From the NCBI GenBank assembly GCA_003049465.1, contig PYSS01000171.1:1-61971 (forward strand): 61,971 bases of DNA, written 5' to 3'. The notes beneath the pieces were generated by a model that was given only the letters and a program-made list of their open reading frames with translations, had not been told where the DNA came from and ran no database searches. The DNA is from Magnaporthiopsis rhizophila. Lineage: Eukaryota; Ascomycota; Sordariomycetes; Magnaporthales; Magnaporthaceae. Below, piece by piece: positions 22,113 to 33,697 of this stretch (the stretch's first letter is position 1; every line of letters starts with the position of its first letter). The position numbers and the translations under genes were made by a program.

Positions 22113-23700
22113 TCAGGCCATGGTTGTTTCAGGCCCGCATCCGGCCTCAATAACCCTGACTACACGCTCCCCGAAGTCCTCAGCCGGCTGGTACGGCACC
22201 TTTTGGTACCTAATAATCACTTCATCCTTGGTAAAACTTGACCGTTGAGGGCTCGATTCGGTCGAGCTTCCAGAGCCAGGGCACGAAGACGCCGTGGACG
22301 GCGCCCGGCGGGGGTATCTCAGCATGGCCAGCAAGCTCGGCGGAACGGTGGCCCCGTACACGAACACGCCGGACGGATCCCTATGGTCTGTCACGACCAG
22401 ATGCACCTGTGGCAGGCAGGGTTAGCGGGGGCATGCAACCCAAACTCGATAGGCAGGCAGGCAGGCACACAAAAAGAACACAAAACAAACAAACCTTGTA
22501 ACCACCTTCGCACAGCCACTCCTCCCCGTTCCGCCGCAGCACCTCCTCGTCCTCGGCCCTGAGCCTAGCCCGCCAGGCCTCCTGGCCCTGCGCCATGGCG
22601 ATGATGACGGCGAGCAGGTACGGGTCGTGCAGGCGCACGGCGGGCGTGACGTCGCGCAGGCACTTGTGCAGCGTCGCGGCCACGGGCGCGTTGGCGCGCG
22701 CCTCGAACCGCTGGTACGGGTACTGGTCCGCCCGCACCTGGTCGACGCCGCCCAGCTCGACGTGGCCCAGCGCCAGCCCGCGCAGCAGCGTCGCCGCCTG
22801 CGAGTTCTCGCCTACCAACGCTGCGGCGGGGAAGATGCGTAGAGGTGGTGGCGGTGTTGCGCCCGAGGCCGTCGTCGTCGTCGTCGTTGTGCTGTCGCTC
22901 TTCCTGGTTCGCCTTTCTTTTCTGCCGCCGCTGCTGCTGCTACTGGTGCTGCGACGCTGGAGGAAAGGGGGAGACGACCGCCACCTCCTCGTCGGTGGCG
23001 GAGGCCGCCGCTGCTCCGACGGCACGCACAGGGTCAGCTCTACCGGGGCGCACTGCACGCCATCGACCAGCAGCCACAGCTCCTGCCGCTTGCAGCGGAA
23101 GTCAAGCCCCGTCCCCCTGTCTAGCATCTTCTTGATCTGGCCCCGCTGGCTGTCGTTGGCCGCCCTTAGTGGACGGTGTCGCGGGGACGTCGGGCGTGAC
23201 CAGCCGAGGGCGAGACAGAACGGCCTCCTCCCAGTCCACCGCGGCGGTGGTGTTTCTTCGCTGACGGTGGCGTCGTCCAGCGGGTCTGTCCTCGCTGCTG
23301 TCAGCCTTGCCGGCGTGCTGCACCCTTCCCTGTTGGACAGCAGCGACATGATGGACGAGGCGCGCCGGGACTGTCGCCACGCCGACGAGGCGGCCTGCCC
23401 CATCTGGCCTAGTGTATCGCCGTCTTCGGAGGCTTCGACGTCGGCGCTGCTCCCCGCCGGGGACGGCGCGTCCGCGTTCTCGAACCGGCAGCAGAAGAAG
23501 TCGACGTGCGCCTGCGTCCAGTTCTGCGGCCTCTTCCACAGCGGCTCCGCCGTGTGCGCCGCGATCTGGGCAAGCAGCGAGCCCGGGTCCGGCGGCGTCC
23601 AGCGGCGGCGGCGGTGCTGGTTCCCCCCGGCGCTGGGCCAGGTGTGTTCCCTCCGCATGATGAAGCCTGGCGGCAGGTGGGGAGGGTGGCTATGACGCAT
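22113..23700 (-). CDS. Conserved fungal protein of unknown function
   Basis: Exons 23700-22495 and 22406-22113 (phase 0) give 499 residues; the junction reads EGGYK then VHLVVTDHRDPSG. The first half contains WKRPQNWTQAHVDFFCCRFE, then a DRGTGLDFRCKRQELWLLVD segment. A low-complexity stretch follows, with Arg, Pro, Ser and a seven-Thr run. The second half has PYQRFEARANAPVAATLHKC and LHDPYLLAVIIAMAQGQEAW, then VHLVVTDHRDPSGVFVYGAT after the splice. I recall similar uncharacterised proteins (an AMAQ motif followed by a VTDHRD segment) in filamentous fungi but know no function. It has no signal peptide or membrane segment. It is convergent with the Zn2Cys6 gene, with 127 bp between stops. The start could instead be the Met at residue 15. 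Confidence 0.75.
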
Positions 23701-24301
23701 CGTGTTGGTGCTTTTTCGTTCCGGGGCTTAAAGCTCGATGTCGTAGTTCGCCCAACGGTTTTCTCAGGGGACGGATGGATGGACAGCGGTGAAATTGGCG
23801 ATGAAGTATGGATGCATGGGCGAATGGTTGAAGCTTTTGCCGGCGAAAGAAGGAGAGAAAGGGAGCGCGTCTGTACCTCCTGGCAAGCAAGCCCCTCTGA
23901 GGCGTTTTGGCGTCATCGCGAGATCCGTTGTGGCTTTCACTGGCGAAGTCTGGAAAGTTAAGACTCGCCACTGGTTTGATGGTTGAGGTCTTCGCAGATA
24001 AGGAAGCCTAGGACGGACATCATCATGAACCTTTGAGCGCCACCAGGCACAGAGTTTGGGTTTGTGTTGGCAACGGCGTCAACGCTGTGGACTCGGAAAT
24101 ACGAGGGCAATTCATCAGCACTACATCATGTTGTCTGAGAAGAGGCTCCCATCGTATAGGCGCGCGGTGTCAACCAAGATATTCGCACAGGCCAACGATC
24201 CGTCTTGGCCGGGTATAATATGTGTATTTGTGGCCAATATAGTGGTCTGGACGTTTTTATCCCTGGCCCACCTGTGAGGTTGTTACAGTCCCGAGGGCAG
24301 A
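23701..24301. other. Intergenic region
   Basis: Holds the promoter of the 499-residue protein gene and the 3' region of TRM61, both on the minus strand. No feature is recognised. Confidence 0.45.
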
Positions 24302-25981
24302 TCAGTCTTGCTTGGGGCGCTTTGGAGTGACCCCCTGTTCTGTCACCTCGTCCTTTTCTAGATCCCTTTTTGTATGTTGCGCGCCTTCCTCAGGGGTTAT
24401 GGTAGCATCGCCCATGACCGTATCGTCTCCCACGGCGGCTGCGACAGCGGCCTTCTCGCCGCCACCGTTCGCCTTGCCCTTCTTCTTTCCCTTCTTGGAC
24501 TCGAGCATCTCACGCTTTTGCTGCTTACGCGCGGCCTTGTCGAGACTGCCGATGACCTTCTTTTCCTGACCGCACGGCCACCTCTCCAGCGCCGCCGCCT
24601 CGTCCTCAGCCGTCCACTCCCGGGGTAGAACGGCAAAGGTGAGATACGACGTGTGCGACCGCATCTCCGACTCTGGCCGCGTGACCAGCCTGCCCTGCAT
24701 GAAGGGCGGGAGTTTGTTGTTCTCGACAGCGGCGGCGTCGTCAAAGTTCTCCTTAAGGTGCTCCTCGACGTCGTCGACCTCCGGGTCGTGGATCGCCTTC
24801 TGGTGCTCCCGCACCCGATCTTCTATCCTCCGCAGGCGCTCGACCGCCTCTGCGACGTCGATGGGTGCCTGTGCCATGCCCCTGTCGGTGGCGACGGTGA
24901 GCCCGACCTTCTCGCGCATGACGTGGATCCGCTTGTTGGCTATTTCGACCGTCTCGATGTCCATCCAACCCAGCTGCCGCATCATCGACACCGTCCGCGA
25001 GACCTGCTCAATGCAAGGCGAGAACGTGCACAAATGGGCGCTCTTTTTTGGGTTAAGGGGAGAGATGAAGCTCTCGTCAGGGACGCTCTGGGTTGCACCC
25101 ATGGAGTTGTCGTCCCCATCCTGGCTGGATGCAGCCGCCGACTTATATCGCCGTCGTGACAGGTGTGGGAGGGCCTCCCAAGGCTTGGGCAGGTCGAGGA
25201 AGACGGCGTCGGCACCGGGGCTCTTCCCGTCCACCAGGAACCCGTCATTGTAAACGTCCCGGTGTGTGACACGAACGATCCTATCCAGCTTGTGGGCCGT
25301 GACCTCTGTGCACATCTTCTTGTACCGCGGCTCGTTGAACTCGAAACTAAAGACCTCCCCCCTGCCGGCATCAGGATCGTCGGCCGGCCCGCCACCGATG
25401 CCGTTGTAGATGGCTCTCGCCGAGGCGTGCGTGAAGCTGCCACTGCCCGCGCCAGCCTCAATCAGTCTGCTGCCAGGCCGCGCGCGGATCCTCTGCAGGA
25501 TGTAGCTGTAGTCGGGGGTGTAGACGACCTGGGTCCGGTGAGGCAGACTTGTGGTCCACAGCTCCGGGCTCGGTGCAAGGATGTGCACGAAGCCGCTGGA
25601 CGCTACCAAGGCCTTTTTGGCACCTTTTCCGCCGCCGTTGGCTTCCGTGTTTGTGTCGCCGCCCTTGCTGGCCGCCGTCTCGTCCGCGGGAGTCGCGGCG
25701 TCGTCGGGTTTCCGCTTCTTCTGTGGTTTCCTCCCGCGCGAGCCCGTGTCGACCTCGGAGGCGCGGACCTGGGAGCCCCAGGGCACATTGATGAAGGTGG
25801 AGTGGGGGAAGGAGCCGAAGCGGGTGTTCAGGACGGCGCCCTCGGCGTAGCCATCGTGCTCGCCGTCGATCTCCTCGAGGTACAGCGGCTGGAGGCGGTC
25901 GCGCGAGAGATGGATGATGGCCAGCGAGTTGGCTTTCGTCTGGGAGCCAAGGTGGAGGAAGGGCGAGGGGATGCGAGACAT
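24302..25981 (-). CDS. TRM61: tRNA (adenine-58-N1)-methyltransferase catalytic subunit
   Basis: One exon, 559 residues. Trm61, with Trm6, makes m1A58 in the T loop of tRNAs, including initiator tRNA, in the nucleus. The AdoMet-binding motif is SRLIEAGAGSGSFTHASARA and the catalytic region is DAVFLDLPKPWEALPHL. The N-terminus (LGSQTKANSLAIIHLSRDRL) and GFVHILAPSPELWTTSLPHR are typical of the family. It is longer than yeast Gcd14 (383 residues) because of a basic insertion at about 80-130 (RGRKPQKKRKPDD) and a basic C-terminal tail (KKGKKKGKANGG). These probably act in tRNA binding or nuclear import. Its start faces cysteinyl-tRNA synthetase across 404 bp. Confidence 0.93.
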   Translation of the reverse strand: MSRIPSPFLHLGSQTKANSLAIIHLSRDRLQPLYLEEIDGEHDGYAEGAVLNTRFGSFPHSTFINVPWGSQVRASEVDTGSRGRKPQKKRKPDDAATPADETAASKGGDTNTEANGGGKGAKKALVASSGFVHILAPSPELWTTSLPHRTQVVYTPDYSYILQRIRARPGSRLIEAGAGSGSFTHASARAIYNGIGGGPADDPDAGRGEVFSFEFNEPRYKKMCTEVTAHKLDRIVRVTHRDVYNDGFLVDGKSPGADAVFLDLPKPWEALPHLSRRRYKSAAASSQDGDDNSMGATQSVPDESFISPLNPKKSAHLCTFSPCIEQVSRTVSMMRQLGWMDIETVEIANKRIHVMREKVGLTVATDRGMAQAPIDVAEAVERLRRIEDRVREHQKAIHDPEVDDVEEHLKENFDDAAAVENNKLPPFMQGRLVTRPESEMRSHTSYLTFAVLPREWTAEDEAAALERWPCGQEKKVIGSLDKAARKQQKREMLESKKGKKKGKANGGGEKAAVAAAVGDDTVMGDATITPEEGAQHTKRDLEKDEVTEQGVTPKRPKQD

Positions 25982-26385
25982 GGCGGCGAGGCGCGAGGAC
26001 GTTTGCGTGCCGGGCGAGACCTGCGCTCGTTGGGGGAGGCTGGAAAAAAAAAAAAAAAAACTGTATGAAAACCGACTCGCGACAAAAAAAAAAAAAAAAT
26101 GGTACGCGCCGTTTCGTTATGCAGGAGCTCCGATTGCGGGGCAAATCGACGGCGACTTCTAGCCACAGACCGCGGGGAGCTCAGGGAATGTGGCGGAGAG
26201 GCCCCGCTGAGATTGACCCCTGTAAATTGGCCCGCTGCAAGGCTGACGCCAATTCCACAGCGCATTCCGCAATGCGCGCCAGTGACTCAGTCCGATTCCT
26301 GCTGACGTTGATCCTCGGCTCCTGAGACGCTGCTGGGACCCCTCTTTTGCTCACATCTCTCTGAATGCCCAGCTCCGATTCCTGA
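25982..26385. promoter_or_regulatory. Bidirectional promoter TRM61 / CysRS with two poly(A) tracts
   Basis: 404 bp separate two divergent start codons. Two poly(dA) tracts, 17 A at 26044-26060 and 16 A at 26084-26099, lie 23 bp apart close to the TRM61 side. Poly(dA:dT) tracts exclude nucleosomes in fungi, so this is a likely shared open promoter; that function is inferred. Confidence 0.65.
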
Positions 26386-29090
26386 ATGCACTCCTTGTTC
26401 AGAGTTGCGAGGCCCTGCACCACAACCTTCCTTGCTGCGGACAAGCTGCGACCCCCCGCGCGGATTCGGATTGCCCCGCCTCGATTTGTCCAGCCTCGAC
26501 GGCTGCTCGCCTTGCCTGCCATGGATTCGACCACCATCAGGGTGCATAACTCCCTCGAGCCTGGCGCCGCCACCGTTTTCGAGCCCATTGCCAAGGGCAA
26601 CGTGTCCTGGTACGCCTGCGGACCGACCGTCTACGACCAGAGCCACCTGGGCCACGCCAGGAACTATGTGTCGACCGACGTCATCCGGCGCATCTTCATG
26701 CACTACTTTGGCTACAAGGTCAACTTTGTCATGAATATTACAGACATTGATGACAAGGTGAGGCCCAGCACTTGGCTCGTCCGTCCGGAGAACGGGGCAG
26801 ACATCAGCTGAACCCGAGGACCTGGCTGGGGTAAAGATCATCATCAGGGCGAGGAGAAACAGGCTGCTCGAGCTGGAGAAGAAAAAAAAGTACGACGCGG
26901 CAGGACTCAAGTCGCTGGGCTCCTCGGCCTTCCAGGCGTATGCCCAAGGCAACCTGCCGCTGCTGGTGGCCGACGCCGGCCTCGACGAGACGAACTACGA
27001 GAAGCGACGAGATGCCTCGTACGGGGGCGTCTTGGCCGGCCACTCGCTCTCGGGCGAGGGCAAGCCTGGCGACGCCGAGGCCAAGATAAAGATGCACCTC
27101 GGCAACATGGATGCCGCAGCGAGGGGACTGCGGGACGGAACGGTGTTTGGTCCCGCCGACGAGATCTTGCTGCCGTACCTCGACTCGCTGTACAAGGAGA
27201 CGATTGACACGAGCGACCAGAGCATGTTCACGGACCTGACGCAGCACATGGAGGGCGAGTTTTTCGACGACATGGACGCGCTGAACAACCTGAGGCCCGA
27301 CCAGATCACGAGGGTTACGGAATACGTGCCGCAGATTGTCGACTTCGTCAACCAGATCGTGAAAAAGGGGTTCGCGTACGAGGCCGAGGGATCCGTCTAC
27401 TTCGACATAGACGCGTTTGAGAAGGCCGAGAACAAGTACGCACGGCTGAGACCTGACTGCCGAGGTGACAAGGCGCTGCAGGAGGAGGGTGAAGGGTCTC
27501 TTTCCAAGGAATCGGGCGGCAAGCGGAGCCCCGGCGACTTTGCCTTGTGGAAGAAGTCCAAGCCCGGTGAGCCCTATTGGGACAGCCCGTGGGGTGCCGG
27601 CCGCCCTGGCTGGCACATTGAGTGCTCCGTCATGGCGTCGGACCGTCTGGGCGCGCAGATGGACATCCACTCGGGCGGTATCGACCTTGCTTTCCCGCAC
27701 CACGACAACGAGCTTGCCCAGAGCGAGGCTTACTTCTGCGAGAAGGGCCACGGCCAGCACACGTGGGTCAGGTACTTCCTGCATATGGGCCACCTCTCCA
27801 TCGCAGGCTCCAAGATGTCCAAGTCGCTCAAGAACTTCCAGACCATCAAAGACGCCCTGGCAACCACGTACACGGCCCGGAACATGAGGATAGTCTTCAT
27901 GATGGGCCGCTGGAACGAGGGTGTCGAAATCTCCCCCGAGCTGCGAGTGCAGGCGGACAGCTGGGAGAATACCGTCAACGTAGGTCTTCTCCATATATGG
28001 CTCGGTTGCGAAGTCAAGAGGAGCTGTTACTGACGTGTACTTCGTATCGCAGCAATTCTTCACCAACGCCAAGTCATGGCTGCATGAGGCTGCGGCTTCG
28101 TCCTCAACTGCAGCAATCACAAAGGGCTTGGAGTCTTTGTCTACGTCTGATGATGCGCCTAAAGAGGGACTCGCCGCCGACCTTGAGCAGGCAAAGAAAG
28201 ACACTCACTCAAGCCTGGCCAACTCTTTCGACACCAGCTCTGCTCTGCGCGCCATAACCGACCTGATCAACAAAACCAACATTCACAAGCAGACGCTGAA
28301 GGCGGATGCAGACCACGCCACTATTGAGAGGTCCGCCATGTGGATCACCAGAATGGTCGGAATTCTGGGTCTCGATGCCAACGCAAAGCCGCCCTATGAC
28401 GGCATAGGCTGGGTTCCGGAGCCTGGTAGCGCGCTGGACCTGGCCGCTGCGCGTCAAGTATACGAGGCTGTGCGGGACGAGATCAAGTCGTCGCCGTTCG
28501 GGAGCGCGGTCCTGCCACTCGTCGAATCCCAGGATCCAGCCTCGGCAGTGAGCAAGATCCAGGACTCGGGAGTGACAGACCCGGAACAGGTGGCGTATCC
28601 CTACATTGACGCGGTGGCCAAGCTGCGAGACGAGCTGCGCAAGGTGGTCTCATCTGCAGGCGAGAACAAGAAGGCGATCCTAGAGCTGAGCGATCGCATC
28701 CGCGACCACGACTTGACCAACCTGGGAGTGTACCTGGACGACCGGCCAGACGGGCAGCCGGCGCTGATCAAGTTCGTGCCGGCGGTCAAGCTGATCGCTG
28801 CCCGCGAGGAGAAGGCGGCGCAACAGGCGGCCAAGGCGGCGGCCAAAGAGGAGGCCAAGCGCGAGAAGGAGCGGCTGGAGCAGGAGCGGCTCGCCAAGGC
28901 GGCGGTGAGGCCGCAGGACATGTATCGGTCCGATGGTAAGTACAGCGAGTTTGACGCCGACGGCGTGCCGACCAGGATGAAGGACGGCAGCGAGGTGACC
29001 AAGTCGGCGCTGAAGAAGCTACGCAAGGACTGGGAGAAGCAGAAGAAGGCGAACGACGAGTACGTCAAGAAGCAGGGCGGAGCTGCTTGA
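26386..29090 (+). CDS. Cysteinyl-tRNA synthetase, dual-targeted candidate
   Basis: Exons 26386-26757, 26837-27979 and 28053-29090 (both introns phase 0) give 850 residues. It charges tRNA-Cys with cysteine. Class I signatures are HLGH (87-90) and KMSKS (450-454). Zinc-ligand regions are YACGPTVY (Cys78), GWHIECSVMA and FPHHDNELAQ. The C-terminal part ends in a lysine/glutamate-rich helix. Two in-frame starts are plausible: 26386 adds 45 residues rich in Arg and free of acidic residues except one Asp, like a mitochondrial presequence; 26521 (MDSTTIRVHNSL) starts exactly at the core. One gene may thus serve cytosol and mitochondria, as in yeast. Splice junctions DIDDK/IIIRARR and ENTVN/QFFTNAK match the family. 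Confidence 0.95.
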
Positions 29091-29264
29091 TTAGGTGGCC
29101 ACGTAGCGAATACGTGGATTAGGCAGGTTATAGAACTGCTTGAAATGTGCCGTCGAGGATTTTGTCACGATCATTAACAGGTAAGGTAGTCTGAGCGTGA
29201 GGTATCGGCATATATTCAAGTGCTGTTCTCCGCTGAAAAGCCCCGTTTGACACCGTCGTATTCC

Positions 29265-29767
29265 CTACCACCGCATCGACTCGTGAGGCCTGCTCTGGTT
29301 GCTGTTGAGGCGAAAGAGTCGTGTTAGGTTAGCATGCCAAAAACCAAAGCCAAAATGCGGGTGAGCAAAACGTACGGGTCATAGCGGTCCATGTCGCCAT
29401 ACTGCTGGTCGTACATGTGCTCGGCCTGCTTCCTGGCGTCGTATTTGGCGCGCTCGCGGTCGATAAAGTCGAGCCCTTTCGTCTCGGCCAGCTTGTCGAC
29501 CTCGAAGCCGGCGGCGGCGGCCAGCAGCTCCTTGGCCAGGCCGTGCTCGACGGGCTGGCCCGACTCGCGCTGCTTCTTCTCCCAAAGGTGCATGGCCTCG
29601 AAGGCGGCGCCGCCGGCGATCAGCTCGTGCGACAGCTTGGATTCGTGGACCTCGCCGCCGTAGAGGGCGTCGCGGTGCTCCTTGGCCTCGTCTGGGTGTG
29701 TATGGGTTGTTAGCGTATAATTGGGAGGAGGGATGGATGATGAGGTGGGCGTACCGAATCCGAACAT
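29265..29767 (-). CDS. CipC-like stress protein (DUF3759)
   Basis: Exons 29767-29755, 29691-29376 and 29301-29265 give 121 residues. The family takes its name from concanamycin-induced protein C of Aspergillus and is stress- or antibiotic-responsive; the biochemical role is unknown. Markers are SKLSHELIAGGAAFEAM, LAKELLAAAAGFEVDKL and TKGLDFIDRERAKYDARKQA. The first exon codes only MFGF plus one base, the usual structure for this family. The last exon is a 37-nt piece coding NQSRPHESMRW, with donor GTACGT and a GCTAAC branch point. Reading through that intron gives a false C-terminus. A TATA box lies about 160 bp upstream, consistent with an inducible gene. Confidence 0.88.
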
Positions 29768-29926
29768 GTTTTGCTACTTTGGAAGTATGGGAGAGAAAGA
29801 AAAAAAAACGACCTGCGTTGGACTTGGACGGGATGGGATGGAGGAGCTGGCCCGGGATATGGTGGAGTGTGGATGATGGGATAGAGACTAGGAGATGGGA
29901 CCTAGAGAGGGAGCGGGAAGGGCAGC

Positions 29927-29934
29927 CATATATA
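29927..29934 (-). promoter_or_regulatory. TATA box of the CipC gene
   Basis: On the minus strand the sequence reads TATATATGG about 160 bp before the CipC ATG at 29767. Position and strand fit a TATA box; no other core element was seen. Confidence 0.5.
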
Positions 29935-31294
29935 CTACGATCCAGAGCATACCGCTACTATCCCATCCATCTCACATGATACGTTGCCGGTTGAGGTTCG
30001 ATCTCTAGCTTCTGGGCCTGAACCCTCCGGCTGCCTCTCTGCGGCCATCATGCATGCATACAAAGGGTCCCCCTCCGTCCAACTCGCCCGCCCTCTTACC
30101 CGGAAGGTCCGAGAATAGGCCCCCGCCAGCCGCCGACCCTAGAGAAGAGGTGACGCAAGCTTGCCCCTCGCAGGATCATGCAACGAGCCAGGCCGGCATG
30201 CTGCTCCCAGGCTGGCTCTTGACAGCTGAGTGGAGGGGTTGGCCATGTGGGGTTTCCATCCCCTTGAACTCTATTCCGGCCCATGCCCGCCCGGCTACCT
30301 ACCCTTGACCGCCGTTCAAAAGTCTTTTCTGGCTCGGTTTTTCCGAGACGAGGACTGGCAGTTTCGGGAAACAGGGCTGGGGTTTGTTGGCTGGCACTTC
30401 GGTAATGGCCGTGGTATGAGGATGACGAGGCCGTCCTGGCCCTGGACGGCTTCGTTTCAGGTACAGCTGGCATTCAAGCCGTGGAATACAATGCTGACCA
30501 ACTCAGCTTGTTCCCTCGTTTCCCTGCTTGATCGTTCGGCAATTGGTTTGTCTGGCTGCCGTATTCGTGGATCAACCTGAGCGTAGCCACCGGGTTTGAC
30601 TTTAAGCCTCGATGGATAGCTGAGTCGGCAGGAGACTACAGCCAAGACTAGCCGCACCCGATTTGGCATTGCTTGTTTTTGCGTCGCCCGATCCGGTGGG
30701 GCGGACCACTGTCATGGAATGCCTCGTCAGCTTGGGGGACGCGTAGACGCTGGCCCGCATTGGTCTGGCGCTAATGCTTATGTTTCGAGCAGATGGAAGG
30801 GGTTGCCGGAATCCCGCCGGCCGCGACATCCGACAGAACGCCGAAATACAAACCGTCGAAAGCGAAGGACTTCATTTCCCCAATGAAGCGATTCATGTCC
30901 TGGCCCAGCAGCATCGACGCAATGATCATGAACAACGACCGGACCGCAGACGTCGTGTGTGACGCGTGACAGCCAGCTTAATTAAAATACCAAACAGTAA
31001 TAGCTGATACGCTCAAGCCTGTATCCCGTCTTCAAAACGCGACAAAGGACGTCGAAAGGGTTGTCTGGGTGGTCTTATTCGTGCCCATTGAGCCCTTAGG
31101 CAACCACACCGACTTGTCGATTATCATACTGGCCGCCGCGATCCCACGGCGACGGGAGTAAAACTCGCACCCGCTGCGCAATCAAGCGACGGAAGAATTT
31201 TACAGCCTCGTTTTGCTATATACGTCCCCGTCCTTGTCCCTGACCATTTGAGCAAGTAATACATGCTTGGACAGCTCCATCCAGACGGCACAGA
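29935..31294. other. Intergenic region
   Basis: About 1.3 kb between the CipC promoter and the 3' end of the secreted protein gene. No coding frame, tRNA or repeat is convincing. Confidence 0.45.
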
Positions 31295-33114
31295 TTACGA
31301 AAGCGTCAGCAGAATCATGGCCGTAGACATGGCCGAGAAATTGCCCGCCGCGCGTAACGTGTTACCGTCATCCGCGAGCGTCCACAGCTCCTTGCTGCCC
31401 CATGGCACGCCATCGATGCGCGCAGCCGCGCGGGGCAGCCTGACGTCCACGTCGCCCACCCGATCCTGCTTCTCGCTGGGGTTGACGACGGAGACGAGCA
31501 GTTTCCCGTCCGCCCCGGTCCAGTACGCCACGTCGATCTGGTCGGGTCCCAGTCCGGCCACAGCCACGGCGTTCGGGCCGCCGTTGCCGTTGCTGTTGCC
31601 GATGATAAAGTCGGCGACGGGCGCCGACGCCACGACCTTTGCCAGCTCCCCGTGCGCGGCCGCCAGCGTGTCCGAGGGCGGGTACAGCCAGGCGACGATG
31701 CCGGTGGCGCCGTGGTTGAAGGCGAGCAGGTTCATGGCCCACGACTCGGCGGGCGTCGGGTCGCGCGGCCAGTAGCCCTCGCCCGAGAAGGACTGGGTGT
31801 TGTGGAACTTGGCCTTTGGCCAGCGGCCCAGCAGCTTCTCATACCGGGACATGTCGTCGAGGCGGCTGGCCACGTCGCGCACGCCGCCCGCGCAGTTGTC
31901 GCAGCCGCAGTCGCCGAGGGTGCGATTGCAGACGGTGCCCCATTTGGAAAAGGTCGCGTTGGCGATGATGGGGTATACGTCCTCCATGATGAAGTCGGCC
32001 CCGTCCGTGTACTGGCCAAAGTAGTAGTCTTGGCAGTTGAGCGTCACGGCGACGGGGTGGTAGGGGTCCAGCTTCCGGATCACGTCGCGCGCCTTCCCGG
32101 GCGCGTCGAACGGGTGCTGCCACCCGTCCGGCTCGTCGGCCGTCCAGTACGAGTAGAGCGCCTCCGAGTCGACGGCCGGCCGGACCTTCTCCTCCACGTA
32201 GGTCAGGTTGCGATATCCCTCGCGCAGGTTGTACATGAAGGGCAGGTTGATCTTTTCCATGTAACCCAGCTTGTCGCCGCCCTCGGGGTAGACTACCAGG
32301 GGCGTCATGGCGGTGAGGCCGAGGTCGGCGTAGCGCTGCACCGGCGCCGTGTCGTTGAGGCGCAAGAACCCGTCGTACGACGCGTAGTAGCCGTACGGCA
32401 ACAGAGGGCGGAACTGGTGGTTGGACGCCGTGTTGCGGAACTGCAAGCCGCCGCCGAGGTTGTCGATTCGCGTCACGCTGCCGTTGGTCTTGTCCGGCAG
32501 GTGGAGCAGCTCCGCCGTCGCCTCGTAGACGCTGCCCCCCTCCTGGCCGGCCACGGTGGCGCGCAGCACGGCCACCTGCGCCACGAGGTTGACGGGCACG
32601 CCAGACAGGCTGAAGGGGATGAGGTTGCGGGTCGAGTTGACGGGCATGCTGCCGCGCGCCAGCTCGGCCCCGGTCGAGTTGAGCGTGATGGAGAACGCCA
32701 CGGCCGTCTCGGCCGACTGCTTGGACTCGTCGAGCGGGGAGCCGTAGTACCGCGACAGCTCGGCGTTGACGACGAAGTGGCCGTTGGCCTCGTTGTCCAG
32801 GTAGAGGCTGTACCGGGGCCGGAACTGCATGTACAGCTGCGGCGGGCCGGGGATCTCGCGCGGCGCGACCGTCTCGCCGCCCGGTTCAAAGCTCGGGTAC
32901 CTTTTTTACGGGTTGTCGTTCTTTTTGTCAGACGTACGTGGTGCCGTGTGTGTGTGTTATTGGGCCATACATAGATCGACAAAAAAAAACCCTACCCCGG
33001 CTTGTAGACTTTGCCGCACCATCGCGGCCATCCTGGGTTGTTTCCCGTCTCGTCCTGCCCCTGCGCCGTCGCCAATGACGCGAGGTGAAAAAAAAGACCG
33101 AGAGACAGCAGCAT
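31295..33114 (-). CDS. Secreted TIM-barrel-like protein (putative glycoside hydrolase)
   Basis: Exons 33114-32996 and 32900-31295 (phase 2) give 574 residues. The first exon supplies a signal peptide, MLLSLGLFFHLASLATAQ, then ETGNNPGWPRWCGKVY; the second begins PSFEPGGETVAPREIPG. SRYYG, NHQFRPLLPYGYYASYDGFL, SYWTADEPDGWQHPFD, ADFIMEDVYPIIANATF and ATGIVAWLYPPSD recur along a likely beta/alpha barrel, with acidic residues on strand ends (TADEPDG, MEDVYP). C-terminal beta strands (KLLVSVVNPSEKQ) suggest a small beta domain. Several N-x-S/T sites and paired cysteines (CNRTLGDCGCDNC) fit secretion. I recall fungal proteins of this type labelled glycoside-hydrolase-like but know of no substrate. 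The intron is 95 nt and begins GTAGGG. Confidence 0.85.
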
Positions 33115-33697
33115 TGTGCGTTCTTCCGAGTGTCAACTTGGCTTTGGTGCTTGTCGTCCCTCACCGAGAATCCCAATCTCATGTCCCGGTTGGTGGGAGA
33201 GACAGAGAGAGTGATGGCGAAGGACGCAAAATCGAGCGACACGACAACGCGATTAGAAGAAAAAGAAATCACGAAAAAGGGGCAAGTCAAGGGGCATAAA
33301 TTCAAAAATTCATCAGGGTGGCGAAATTCCGGCGACCGCAGAACAAAAGGCTGGGTAACCCTGCCTTCATTCCCAAAGTCAAAGTGCAGTGGTGCGGGGA
33401 ATGAGAGGAAAAGAGGCAAGACGCCGACGGCAAAATGGGAGGCCAGCGTTACATGTCATCATCCCATGAGGTCACGCAGCGTCTAGCTGCCTTGGCGTTG
33501 ACGTTGGCACAGGATAATGGGATAATGTGCCGTGACAGCAGTCTCCGCCCGTGTGTTCGTTAATTAAATCAAACCTCCATGTTGCAGCCATCCAGTATCT
33601 GTTGTCTATATGCTGTCCATTAATCCGATATCGTTGCACGCCGGCCTGTTCCCGCCTCTTATAATCATACCCAACCGCTTTTTCCCACCACTCGAAA
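33115..33697. other. Intergenic region
   Basis: Promoter of the secreted protein and 3' region of the permease, both on the minus strand. Nothing else is seen. Confidence 0.45.

Noticed and set aside
26804..28204. 466-codon minus-strand frame inside CysRS
   Set aside because: Antisense to conserved synthetase sequence, including the KMSKS and zinc regions; no domain of its own.
31652..32974. 440-codon plus-strand frame opposite the secreted barrel protein
   Set aside because: Val/Arg-rich antisense shadow; the minus strand has the signal peptide, splice sites and conserved motifs.
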